Assembly: GCA_963169645.1 (NCBI GenBank)
Contig: CAUJCO010000013.1
Coordinates: 405,923 to 469,922 of the forward strand
From: Bacteroidota bacterium
GTDB taxonomy: Bacteria; Bacteroidota; Bacteroidia; Chitinophagales; JADIYW01
Direction of reading: 5' to 3'
Length of the DNA: 64,000 bases
Below, one piece after another: positions 37,578-45,889 of the stretch. The translations under genes and the position numbers were made by a program. How positions within the stretch are numbered: position 1 is the stretch's first letter; the number at the start of each line of letters is the position of its first letter. Under the pieces are notes generated by a model. The model saw only the letters and a program-made list of their open reading frames with translations. It made no database searches and was not told the origin of the DNA.

Positions 37578-38411
37578 TTAGTTAGATAGTTTGAATGTAA
37601 CCGGCAATACGTAAAATACTTTTACTTTTTTACCACGTTGCGTTCCTGGTGTCCATTTAGGCATTGCCTTTACAACACGCATTGCTTCATCAGCACAACC
37701 GCCTCCTACACCATCTTTTAATATTTCCGGATTTCTTACAGATCCGTCCACATCAACATAAAACTTCACGATTACTTTTCCTTCCAAGTTATTTTCACGA
37801 GCTAAAGATGGATATTTAATATTTTTACTTAAATATTTCATCATCTCTACTGGTCCGCCCGGATACGTTGGCATTACTTCTGCACGGTCAAAAATTTCCG
37901 GTTCTTTTGGTGCTTCCGGTTCCGGAGCAGTAGCAGGGCCGTTTCCTGGTTTTTCATCTGTTACAATTGCTTTTGCTTCTTTATCACCTTCTTGCGTAAC
38001 TGTAGAAATAGCTACTTCTTTTGTTTCTTCTACTTTGGTAACAGGCGTTTCTTCCGCTACTTCCGCATCCTTTTTTGCTATCATCTCTACAAATTTCACT
38101 GTAGGACGTTGTGGTGGCGGCGGCGGCGGTGGTGGCGGTGGTGGTGCTGCTTCAACCGGTGGTGGCACATCCTCCATCACCACATCTGTCATTTCTAAGT
38201 CTACTACTTTTTCTTTTTTATTGGCACGTGAGAAAACACCTAGTCTTAAAATTAAGATAAGTGCTATAAAACCCGCCATAGAATAAAGAAAACCACGTAG
38301 TGTATTTTTATTTACCAATTTGCGCAATACATAAGCACCATAATCTTTATTCAGATTATCGAACACGATATCGTCCCAAGAGGCATTTTTATAATCTTTT
38401 ATTGTGCTCAT
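37578..38411 (-). CDS. tonB: Energy transducer TonB
   Basis: A 277-residue TonB-family protein with a cytoplasmic start, one membrane helix (about 40-60, GFLYSMAGFIALILILRLG), a periplasmic Pro-rich spacer with eleven consecutive prolines (about 91-101), and a C-terminal TonB domain (about 185-277, YPGGPVEMMKYLSKNIKYPSLA, KVIVKFYVDVDGSV, WTPGTQRGK, VLPVTFKL). It links ExbB/ExbD proton flow to outer-membrane TonB-dependent receptors. It is the last gene of a four-gene operon. Confidence 0.93.
   Translation of the reverse strand: MSTIKDYKNASWDDIVFDNLNKDYGAYVLRKLVNKNTLRGFLYSMAGFIALILILRLGVFSRANKKEKVVDLEMTDVVMEDVPPPVEAAPPPPPPPPPPPQRPTVKFVEMIAKKDAEVAEETPVTKVEETKEVAISTVTQEGDKEAKAIVTDEKPGNGPATAPEPEAPKEPEIFDRAEVMPTYPGGPVEMMKYLSKNIKYPSLARENNLEGKVIVKFYVDVDGSVRNPEILKDGVGGGCADEAMRVVKAMPKWTPGTQRGKKVKVFYVLPVTFKLSN
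38112..38146. repeat. CCN/GGN triplet run in tonB
   Basis: About eleven GGY triplets (proline codons on the minus strand), mixing GGT and GGC. The run could change length by slippage in frame, but the mixed codons make it fairly stable. Confidence 0.7.
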
Positions 38412-38424
38412 AGTTTATTTTTAG

Positions 38425-38988
38425 TTAGTCAGATGTCTTTGCATTTCCACCATTTGCAATGGCTTCCAATTCTAATGGGTCAATATCTTGAATGGCATAA
38501 ATTTTTGTTTTTGTTATGTCCATTTCATCCAAAATATCTACCATATTTTTATAGTTAGAATCATCTGTAAGTTTAATCAATACGATCATTTGGCTATCGC
38601 CTTCTTTATCTAAACCAAATTTTGCTTTTACTTCTTTTTGCTTATCTAAAATAATCTCACGGATACCTTTTGGAGTATAGTCGGTTTGTTTAAGGCCGGC
38701 TACGGTTGTTCCGGGGTAATACCAGAGTGTATTCTCTTTATCGGCAATTAAGTTGAGCACTTTTGATTCTTTTACTTCCGTAGGTGGAGCATTCAAATCT
38801 TTCTTAGGCATGGACAAGTTCATGGCTACAGATTTTCCCAATTGGGTAGTAAGCATGAAGAAGGATATCAATAAGAAAGCCAAATCCACCATAGGTGTTA
38901 AGTCAACTTTTGTCGACATCTTTTTGGAACGGACACCGCCTTTATGTTTGCCGTGTCCGCCACCGGACGAGGTATCTAAATCTGCCAT
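38425..38988 (-). CDS. exbD: ExbD/TolR-family protein (second copy)
   Basis: A 187-residue protein with a Gly/Lys-rich cytoplasmic start, one membrane helix (about 30-50) carrying the proton-path Asp35 in DLTPMVDLAFLL, and a periplasmic domain. It is 36% shorter in its variable middle than typical duplicated copies but retains the fold. It is the third gene in the operon, 13 bases before tonB. Confidence 0.9.
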   Translation of the reverse strand: MADLDTSSGGGHGKHKGGVRSKKMSTKVDLTPMVDLAFLLISFFMLTTQLGKSVAMNLSMPKKDLNAPPTEVKESKVLNLIADKENTLWYYPGTTVAGLKQTDYTPKGIREIILDKQKEVKAKFGLDKEGDSQMIVLIKLTDDSNYKNMVDILDEMDITKTKIYAIQDIDPLELEAIANGGNAKTSD

Positions 38989-39004
38989 ATTCTATTTTGT
39001 TTTG

Positions 39005-39646
39005 TTAATCGGCCTTACCTTCAAGCATCGTGATTAGCTTATAGCGATTCACATCTTTTTCTTTTAGGATTTCGATTACACGTTTTACACCTTTAATATT
39101 TGTATCTTGATCACCTTTTATTGCTATCGGTGGTTGATCTTCATTTTCTTCTTCTGCGTATACATAACGAATTGCCATAATCCAATCGGCTAGTTGATTA
39201 TCCGTAGAATCGGTTGGGATTCCGGTTAATTTTCCGGCGCGTTGTAATTCCATTAAATTGCTTGCACTTTGTGTTACGACTGAAGGTAGCTGACTGATGG
39301 GTGAACCGAATATTTCTTGACGCACGAATAATTTTTTCGTTTGATCATTCATTGGGATATTAGCATACTTTTCTTTATTTAATTCAAAGAATTTATCTAA
39401 TATCTGCAATTTTCTATCCGGTTTACCTACTGCCATGTACACTTTTCCGTCTTTATCTACGGTAAATGTTACAAACTTATCCGCTACTTCTTCCGTTGCT
39501 CTGGAAGTGGGTGATTTAATAGGAACAATTTCTGTTGGCTTGAATTTGGCAGTCAAAATAAAGAAAGATAGCAACAAGAAAGCTACGTCACACATGGCGG
39601 TCATGTCCACCCATGTGCTGCTTCGTTTTACTTTAAACTTTGGCAT
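39005..39646 (-). CDS. exbD: ExbD/TolR-family protein (first copy)
   Basis: A 213-residue ExbD paralogue with a membrane helix near the N-terminus and the conserved Asp20 in DMTAMCDVAFLLLSFF. The periplasmic part is longer than in the other copy and contains an extra helical insert (FVRQEIFGSPISQLPSVVTQSA). Tandem ExbD genes of unequal length after ExbB are typical of Bacteroidota and probably form mixed dimers inside the ExbB ring. The gap to the next exbD is 16 bases. Confidence 0.9.
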   Translation of the reverse strand: MPKFKVKRSSTWVDMTAMCDVAFLLLSFFILTAKFKPTEIVPIKSPTSRATEEVADKFVTFTVDKDGKVYMAVGKPDRKLQILDKFFELNKEKYANIPMNDQTKKLFVRQEIFGSPISQLPSVVTQSASNLMELQRAGKLTGIPTDSTDNQLADWIMAIRYVYAEEENEDQPPIAIKGDQDTNIKGVKRVIEILKEKDVNRYKLITMLEGKAD

Positions 39647-39670
39647 TTTCTTGTTCTTTTCTTTTTATTA

Positions 39671-40453
39671 TTAATGTTTACGACTAGCAAATGTTTGAGC
39701 GATTGTATATCCTAATTCATCGATAGCATATGTAAGCTTATCGATTTTTTGTGTACAAAGGTTGTAGAAAATAATTGCTAATGCAGAAGTGAAGATACCT
39801 AATGCTGTATTGATTAAGGCCTCAGAGATACCTTCTGCTAATTTTTCCGGGTCAGAACCACCGGCACCTGCCAAACCTTTGAACGCTTTAATCATACCGA
39901 TAACCGTTCCTAATAATGCGATTAATGTACCTACAGAAGCGATAGTAGCTAATACCCACATGTTTTTTTCCAATGCCGGTAATTCTAATGCCGTAGTTTC
40001 TTCAACTTCTTTTTGGATGTTTAAGATTTTTTGCTCACCGGTTAATTCGGTGTTTTTTTCCATATCAGCATATTTATGCAAACCTGCTTGTACCACGTTT
40101 GCTACAGCTCCTTTTTGTTTGTTACATTCTGCTAATGCACCATTGATATCGTTAGAAACCAATTTTGATTTAATATTTTGTAAGAAAGTTTCCAATGCAC
40201 CAGAACCTTGTGCTTTGCTGATAGTTAATAAACGCTCGATAGCGAATGTGATACAGATAATAAATGTAGCCATCAAGAAAGGTACAATGAAACCGCCTTT
40301 ATACATTAAGCCTATTACATTTTGTTCGCCAGATGTTTTTACCTGACCTTTGAATACAGTATAGAAAATTACATTACAGACAATAATTGCAATTAGAACT
40401 ACTAATCCGATGCCTAATCCACCTGAACTCTTTTTTGTTTGTGCTTGTGCCAT
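39671..40453 (-). CDS. exbB: ExbB/TolQ/MotA-family proton channel subunit
   Basis: A 260-residue membrane protein with an N-terminal helix (about 11-35), a second helix (48-70, GGFIVPFLMATFIICITFAIERLL) and a C-terminal pair (about 165-185 and 205-230) that includes the conserved GTVIGMIKAF and ALINTALGIFTSALAIIFYN motifs. It forms the pentameric proton channel powering TonB. First gene of the operon; no clear TAnnTTTG element was found in the 265-base gap before it. Confidence 0.93.
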   Translation of the reverse strand: MAQAQTKKSSGGLGIGLVVLIAIIVCNVIFYTVFKGQVKTSGEQNVIGLMYKGGFIVPFLMATFIICITFAIERLLTISKAQGSGALETFLQNIKSKLVSNDINGALAECNKQKGAVANVVQAGLHKYADMEKNTELTGEQKILNIQKEVEETTALELPALEKNMWVLATIASVGTLIALLGTVIGMIKAFKGLAGAGGSDPEKLAEGISEALINTALGIFTSALAIIFYNLCTQKIDKLTYAIDELGYTIAQTFASRKH

Positions 40454-40613
40454 AATTTGTCAATTTAATTTTAAAATGATGTTGTTTTAATATTTTAGAA
40501 GCGGTAAAAATATGCCTTTTTTTTTATTTCTATTGCATTTGTGAACGAAAAAATGAAGTTAATATTGCAACATCATTGCATGAATTAACGTTTCTTTAGA
40601 TAGACTACTCCTA

Positions 40614-40627
40614 TTTATAGCTATAAA
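40614..40627. promoter_or_regulatory. 14-bp palindrome between exbB and mnmE
   Basis: TTTATAGCTATAAA is perfectly self-complementary. It lies 161 bases upstream of the exbB start and 92 bases past the mnmE stop. It could be an operator, but chance is not excluded in AT-rich DNA. Confidence 0.3.
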
Positions 40628-40718
40628 CGAATAAAACAAAACACACATTGTACACTAAAAAAACAAAATAAATTGGTGTAATAATAATAGAAAATAGCGT
40701 CCGGAAATTAGAAACAAT

Positions 40719-42092
40719 CTATTTTCCGATACAAAATTTTCCAAAGATAGTAGCAAGGATATCCTTGTCAACATCGATACTACCGGTTATTGATCCTAAA
40801 TGACGCAAGGCAGTTTTTAAATCCTGCGAAATAAAATCAGATGAAATCTGTTGCTGCAATCCGGCAAGCACATTATCAATAGCTTGTTCGGAAAGTTGAA
40901 GGGCTTCGTAATGTCGTTGATTGGTAATTACTATAGCATCTTGTGTTGTATTATTATCTTCCAACACTTTTTGTAATAATAAATCTTTTAAGGTTTGGAT
41001 GCCCGTATTTTCTTTAGCAGAAATAGCAATCCAATCTGTCGATGTTTCATTTTGTATAATCGCATCTTGCGTAATATCATGTTTGTTTGCCAGCACAATT
41101 ACCTTCTTATCTTTTGGAATGACATTTAATGCTTGAACAACTTCAGTCTTATTTTCTTGGCTCGAGTCGTATAAATAAAGTACTATTTGTGCCTTCTGTA
41201 TCGTCTCTTTACTTCGTTCTACTCCAATTTTTTCAATCACATCTGTAGTATCTCTCAAGCCTGCAGTATCAATAAATCGGAATAAGATGCCTTCTATTGT
41301 TAGTGTTTCTTCTATCGTATCTCTTGTTGTTCCGGCAATATCCGACACGATGGCACGTTCTTCTTGTACTAAAATATTTAACAATGTAGACTTTCCGGCA
41401 TTCGGCTTACCCACAATTGCCACCGGCACACCTGTTTTTATGGCATTTCCGAATTTAAACGATGAAGACAATCTATAAATCTCATCTTTTATGGCATGTA
41501 ATAATGATATTAATTTTTCTCTGTTGGCAAACTCTACATCTTCTTCTCCAAAATCCAATTCTAATTCAATCAACGCTGTAAATTCTATTAAAGATTGGCG
41601 AAGTTCTGCCAATTTATGTGTAATACCACCACGCATCTGTTGCATAGCAATTTTATGTGCAGCTTGTGAATCCGAAGCAATTAAATCGGCTACGGCTTCT
41701 GCTTGCGATAAATCAAATCGACCATTTAAATAAGCACGTTGTGTAAATTCGCCGGCTCTTGCCAAACGGCAACCTTTTTCGAGTAATAATTCTATCACTC
41801 GATTTAAAATATAAGGTGAACCATGACATGAAATTTCTACAACATTTTCTTTCGTATAAGAATTCGGAGCTATAAATAAACTAACCAAAACCTCATCTAT
41901 AATTTCATTTGCAGCAACTAATTTTCCTAAGTGGATAGTATGTGATTTTTGTGCCAATAAATTCTTTCCTTCAAAAATGGAATTAACGATATTTAAGGAT
42001 TCCTTTCCGGATACACGGATAACACCAATAGCACCAATGGCATTCGGTGTAGCTATTGCAACAATGGTATCCTCAAAATCAACATTAAACAT
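40719..42092 (-). CDS. mnmE: tRNA modification GTPase MnmE (TrmE)
   Basis: A 457-residue GTPase that with MnmG puts the carboxymethylaminomethyl group on uridine 34 of certain tRNAs. It has the N-terminal folate-binding domain (1-120), a helical domain, and the inserted G domain with P-loop GKPNAGKST (228-236), followed by SDIAGTTRD and DTAGLRD. The C-terminal CIGK (Cys454) is the catalytic signature. Single gene, preceded by a TATCTTTG element. Confidence 0.97.
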   Translation of the reverse strand: MFNVDFEDTIVAIATPNAIGAIGVIRVSGKESLNIVNSIFEGKNLLAQKSHTIHLGKLVAANEIIDEVLVSLFIAPNSYTKENVVEISCHGSPYILNRVIELLLEKGCRLARAGEFTQRAYLNGRFDLSQAEAVADLIASDSQAAHKIAMQQMRGGITHKLAELRQSLIEFTALIELELDFGEEDVEFANREKLISLLHAIKDEIYRLSSSFKFGNAIKTGVPVAIVGKPNAGKSTLLNILVQEERAIVSDIAGTTRDTIEETLTIEGILFRFIDTAGLRDTTDVIEKIGVERSKETIQKAQIVLYLYDSSQENKTEVVQALNVIPKDKKVIVLANKHDITQDAIIQNETSTDWIAISAKENTGIQTLKDLLLQKVLEDNNTTQDAIVITNQRHYEALQLSEQAIDNVLAGLQQQISSDFISQDLKTALRHLGSITGSIDVDKDILATIFGKFCIGK

Positions 42093-42147
42093 AACAATAT
42101 GATTATTAAAAACTTACAAACTAATATTTGGTTGTAGTAAATAAAAG

Positions 42148-42155
42148 CAAAGATA
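42148..42155 (-). promoter_or_regulatory. Putative -7 element of mnmE (TATCTTTG)
   Basis: Exact TAnnTTTG on the minus strand, 56 bases before the mnmE ATG. Confidence 0.45.
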
Positions 42156-42256
42156 ATTCTTATCCTATTCATTACCACATTAAAATATTGTACATTTTTT
42201 TAGATATTTCAATAATGTACTTACATAAATGGTTTTAATATTAACTTATAGTTTAT

Positions 42257-42264
42257 TACCTTTG
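42257..42264 (+). promoter_or_regulatory. Putative -7 element of the export-PKS operon (TACCTTTG)
   Basis: Exact TAnnTTTG, 20 bases before the ATG at 42285. A GGTTTT 20 bases further upstream is a weak -33 candidate. It could drive the genes to 55.1 kb, as no terminator is seen among them. Confidence 0.48.
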
Positions 42265-42284
42265 TTCGTCAACAACAACAATAA

Positions 42285-44711
42285 ATGAGAAAACACTTTG
42301 CGCTTTACTTACTCATAAGTATAGTATTTATTTGTAATGGTCAGAATTTTGGAAATTTAGCCGGTTCCATGACTGGCACAGGAATTACATCAGCGGCATC
42401 CAATGCAGCAAAACAATTGCAAACTATGGTTGCAGGCAATACAACTGCCACCAATAATTTATCACAATTGCAACTTTTAGGATTAGACCCGGCGGCAATT
42501 CAAAAATACCTTAAATCAAAATCTGAAACAGCCGCTGCTTCAGAAAATCCTGTTCAAGATGTATTACAAACCATTTTAGAAATTAAATACAGACAAGACT
42601 CTTTACAAGATGCCTTAGATAAGCAACAAAAGCAAATTGAAGCAAACAACGAAGTAAAACCGAATGAAATTTTTGGTCACGATTTTTTTGGTTCCGGCAA
42701 ATTAGCATTATTCTCCAAATCATCCGAAACAAAAGCACCGGACTCTTATGTATTGGGTGCCGGAGATGAGATTAGCATTGCTGTTTGGGGTTATGCCGAT
42801 TACAACAATAAATTGAAAGTTACAGATGATGGATTTATTCAAATTCCGGAATTTGGAAGAATTTATGTAAAAGGATTAACATTTGGTGCTGTAAAATCAC
42901 AAATTGGAAAACGATTAGCATCTTTCATCAATCCGGCTAACACAAAATATGAAATTACTTTAAACTACTCCAGAACTATTGATGTAAACATCGTAGGTGA
43001 AGTAAAAACTCCGGGAACGTATCAAATTCCGGCAATCAATTCTGTATACAATGCTATAAACGCTGCAAATGGTATCACTGATATCGGTAGTGTTCGCGAT
43101 ATTCAAGTAAGACGCGATGGAAAAACAATCAAACGTTTCGACGTTTATGAATTCTTGTTCAATCCTTTATTACAAGAAAATTTCTTCTTACAAAAAGGTG
43201 ATTTTATTTACGTTTCTACACAAAGCAAATTAGTGAAAATAAGCGGTGCCGTTCGTCGTCCTGCTAAATACGAACTATTGTCAAGAGAAAACCTAAAAGA
43301 GCTCATAAAATTTGCCGGTAGTTTTGCTCCGGATGCGTACACAAGCTCTATTCAAGTTACAAGAACAAGCGGTGATAAATCAAGAATTATTGATGTAAAC
43401 TATGCTGATATTGAAACGGCAAACTTTGAATTAATGGATGGAGATGAAGTTAATATACCAACTATTCCGGGTGGTATTGAGAATTATGTAAGCATTAGTG
43501 GTACGATTCGTTATCCGGGAAAATATGAATTAAAAGATGCCTATAGAATTTCAGATGTTATCAAATCTGCCGGAGGTATTCGATTAGAAACGTATGTGGA
43601 TAGAGCATATATCAAAAGAAGATTAGACGACAACTCTACTGTTATCCAAAAATTCTCTTTGAAAAATATATTAATGGATGAAAATTCTGCTGACAACTTA
43701 TTGTTAAAAGAATTCGACCAAATCCAAATTTTCTCCAAAAATGATTTCTTAGAAAAATTCACTGTCTATGTAGATGGTTCTGTTTTAAAACCAACAACCA
43801 TGGAATATACAGAAGGAATTACCTTAAATGATTTATTGTTTTATGCAGGTGGATTAAAAAAAGAAGCCGCTAATTCTAAGATAGAAATATCTAGAGTTAT
43901 GAATGTAGATTCTAGCTTAGAACAAAAATTTGTACCACAACGTATTGTAGTACAAACGATCACAATTGGACCCAACTTAGAAATTGACGAAGCCTCCAAA
44001 GCATTCTTATTATCACCAATGGATAGAATATTTGTGCGTAAAACTTACGGTTTTGACGAACAAATGACCGTAACCATTAAAGGAGAAGTAAAATATCCGG
44101 GCATCTATCCAATCTTAGATAAAAATGAGAAAGTATTAGATATCATTGAAAGAGCCGGTGGCTTAACGCCGTATGCATTCATAAAAAATGCCCGATTAAC
44201 ACGTCCGGATAATAAATTAGATTGGACTATCTTTCAATTAAAAGATGCATTTAGTGATTCTACTTCTAGAGCTAACTTAGTGGTTAAAAATGGCGACGAA
44301 ATCGAAATTCCTACAGTAAATCAATTAGTGAGCATTAAAGGAGCAATTCGCTATCCTAATTTAGATAGCACACAAACTATTAACGGAAAATTTGTTCCGG
44401 GAAAAAGTGCTCGTTGGTATGTTAAACATTACGGTGGCGGATTCAAAAAAGGTGCATTAAAAAAATCTACCATGGTAATTTATCCAAATAGAAAAGTAGA
44501 TTATACCCGTTCCTTTATGGGCATCAAAAACTACCCAACTGTAGACATTGAAGGTGCTACCATTACAGTAGATATGAAACAGAAAAAACCAAAACCACCA
44601 AAAGGTCCGGAAGCAGCCTTAAATTGGAATATTATTTTACCAAGTATGATTGCTGCTATCACGTCGATTGCAACAACATTAACGCTTATTTTTGTATTGA
44701 AAAAACAATAA
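42285..44711 (+). CDS. SLBB-domain polysaccharide export protein (Wza-like)
   Basis: An 808-residue export protein: signal peptide (1-20), Gln/Ala-rich helical N-terminus, the Poly_export domain (about 150-235, SYVLGAGDEISIAVWGYAD), then five or six SLBB repeats, each starting with a V-x-(I/V)-x-G-x-V-x-x-P-G-x-Y-type strand (NIVGEVKTPGTYQI, SISGTIRYPGKYEL, TIKGEVKYPGIYPI). The chain ends with a hydrophobic helix (about 780-806). Wza-type proteins form the outer-membrane exit pore for capsule or exopolysaccharide. The protein is about twice the size of E. coli Wza because of the extra SLBB repeats. First gene of the accessory locus, 6 bases ahead of the Wzz-like gene. Confidence 0.9.
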   Translation: MRKHFALYLLISIVFICNGQNFGNLAGSMTGTGITSAASNAAKQLQTMVAGNTTATNNLSQLQLLGLDPAAIQKYLKSKSETAAASENPVQDVLQTILEIKYRQDSLQDALDKQQKQIEANNEVKPNEIFGHDFFGSGKLALFSKSSETKAPDSYVLGAGDEISIAVWGYADYNNKLKVTDDGFIQIPEFGRIYVKGLTFGAVKSQIGKRLASFINPANTKYEITLNYSRTIDVNIVGEVKTPGTYQIPAINSVYNAINAANGITDIGSVRDIQVRRDGKTIKRFDVYEFLFNPLLQENFFLQKGDFIYVSTQSKLVKISGAVRRPAKYELLSRENLKELIKFAGSFAPDAYTSSIQVTRTSGDKSRIIDVNYADIETANFELMDGDEVNIPTIPGGIENYVSISGTIRYPGKYELKDAYRISDVIKSAGGIRLETYVDRAYIKRRLDDNSTVIQKFSLKNILMDENSADNLLLKEFDQIQIFSKNDFLEKFTVYVDGSVLKPTTMEYTEGITLNDLLFYAGGLKKEAANSKIEISRVMNVDSSLEQKFVPQRIVVQTITIGPNLEIDEASKAFLLSPMDRIFVRKTYGFDEQMTVTIKGEVKYPGIYPILDKNEKVLDIIERAGGLTPYAFIKNARLTRPDNKLDWTIFQLKDAFSDSTSRANLVVKNGDEIEIPTVNQLVSIKGAIRYPNLDSTQTINGKFVPGKSARWYVKHYGGGFKKGALKKSTMVIYPNRKVDYTRSFMGIKNYPTVDIEGATITVDMKQKKPKPPKGPEAALNWNIILPSMIAAITSIATTLTLIFVLKKQ

Positions 44712-44717
44712 TCATAC

Positions 44718-45812
44718 ATGCCAAACGAATTCGTTGAAGAAGACATACGATTAGTCGATGTACTTGAGTCCATTACATCGTATCTAAAGTTTCTATTAAA
44801 GAAATGGTATATCTCTATTGTGGGTGTTGCAGCCTTTACAATTGGTGGTTATATGTTTGCAAAACTAACACCACCCAAATACATAGCATACGCCTCTTTT
44901 AATGCTGTAGACACACGTATGAGTGCAATGAGTGGTTTGATGTCCATGATGGGTGTAACCTTTGCGGGCGGTTCTTCCAATGATGTTTTAACCGGTATTT
45001 TTATGTCTAGAAATATCTTCTTAAATTCCATGCTGAGTGAGGTGGAAATAAAAGGTAAGACAGATAAATTAGCAAACTTCTATATGCATGCTCTAAAATA
45101 TGATGAAGGTTTTGAGAAAGATCCGGTGCTCAAAGATTTCAAATTTAGAGCTAATACATTCCAAGAACTGACACCACAAGAAATTGATCTCTTAGGAATA
45201 ATGTATGCCGATTTTGCCGATGGTTTAATGATTGCTGAATACGATTTGCCTACCGGAATGATAAAAGCTGAAATAGAAACTCCGGATTACGATGTTTCCA
45301 GAATGGTTGGTTCTTCTTTATTAAATAACACCATCAAATTCTATCAAAACAGACAAGTAGAAAATGCTAAAACTTCATTAAATGCTTCTACTAAACGCTT
45401 GGATTCCATTTCTGCTCAAATAGAATTACGTCAACGCATGATTGCCGAATCACAAGACCAAAACATCTTTAATTCCAAAAGAATTTCTGTAATAGATCAA
45501 CAAAAATTAGCTCAAGAAATTCTCTCTCTAAATGTGATGTATAATGATGCGGTTACCTCTAAGGAAAATGCTAAAGCAGGTTTAACACCGCAAAATAATA
45601 TCGTCCGTATTATCGATGACCCATTGTTTTCTACAGCACCCAAATACAAAGGAAAATGGCTATTTGCTGCTATTGGTTTTGCAGCGAGTATATTGTTGGT
45701 CATCCTTCCACTCATCATGAGAAAAGCTATTTTAGATGGGCGAGAAGAAGACCGATTAAAAGCTGAAAAATTAGCAGCAGAACAACAAACTACGACGTCA
45801 ACAAACGCATAA
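44718..45812 (+). CDS. Wzz-like chain-length/co-polymerase membrane protein
   Basis: A 364-residue inner-membrane protein with two helices (about 33-50 and 312-335) flanking a large periplasmic helical domain, including a coiled-coil region (about 215-290), the layout of Wzz/Wzc polysaccharide co-polymerases. It has no Walker motif or Tyr-rich tail, so it lacks the tyrosine kinase of Wzc. The C-terminus is Ala/Gln/Thr-rich (LAAEQQTTTSTNA). It probably couples the inner membrane to the SLBB pore. The PKS gene follows after 77 bases with no terminator. Confidence 0.85.
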   Translation: MPNEFVEEDIRLVDVLESITSYLKFLLKKWYISIVGVAAFTIGGYMFAKLTPPKYIAYASFNAVDTRMSAMSGLMSMMGVTFAGGSSNDVLTGIFMSRNIFLNSMLSEVEIKGKTDKLANFYMHALKYDEGFEKDPVLKDFKFRANTFQELTPQEIDLLGIMYADFADGLMIAEYDLPTGMIKAEIETPDYDVSRMVGSSLLNNTIKFYQNRQVENAKTSLNASTKRLDSISAQIELRQRMIAESQDQNIFNSKRISVIDQQKLAQEILSLNVMYNDAVTSKENAKAGLTPQNNIVRIIDDPLFSTAPKYKGKWLFAAIGFAASILLVILPLIMRKAILDGREEDRLKAEKLAAEQQTTTSTNA

Positions 45813-45889
45813 AATAGTTGTTTATAGGTAAAGTAATTTAAGGTTATATTGTTTAACTTTAAAATTTCTTTTTATTTCATTTCATAAAT

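Noticed and set aside
37992..38286. Gly-rich plus-strand frame opposite tonB
   Set aside because: It is the antisense of the Pro-rich spacer of TonB.
45813..45889. A separate promoter for the first PKS gene
   Set aside because: No TAnnTTTG match in the 77-base gap, so co-transcription with the SLBB-Wzz genes is preferred.
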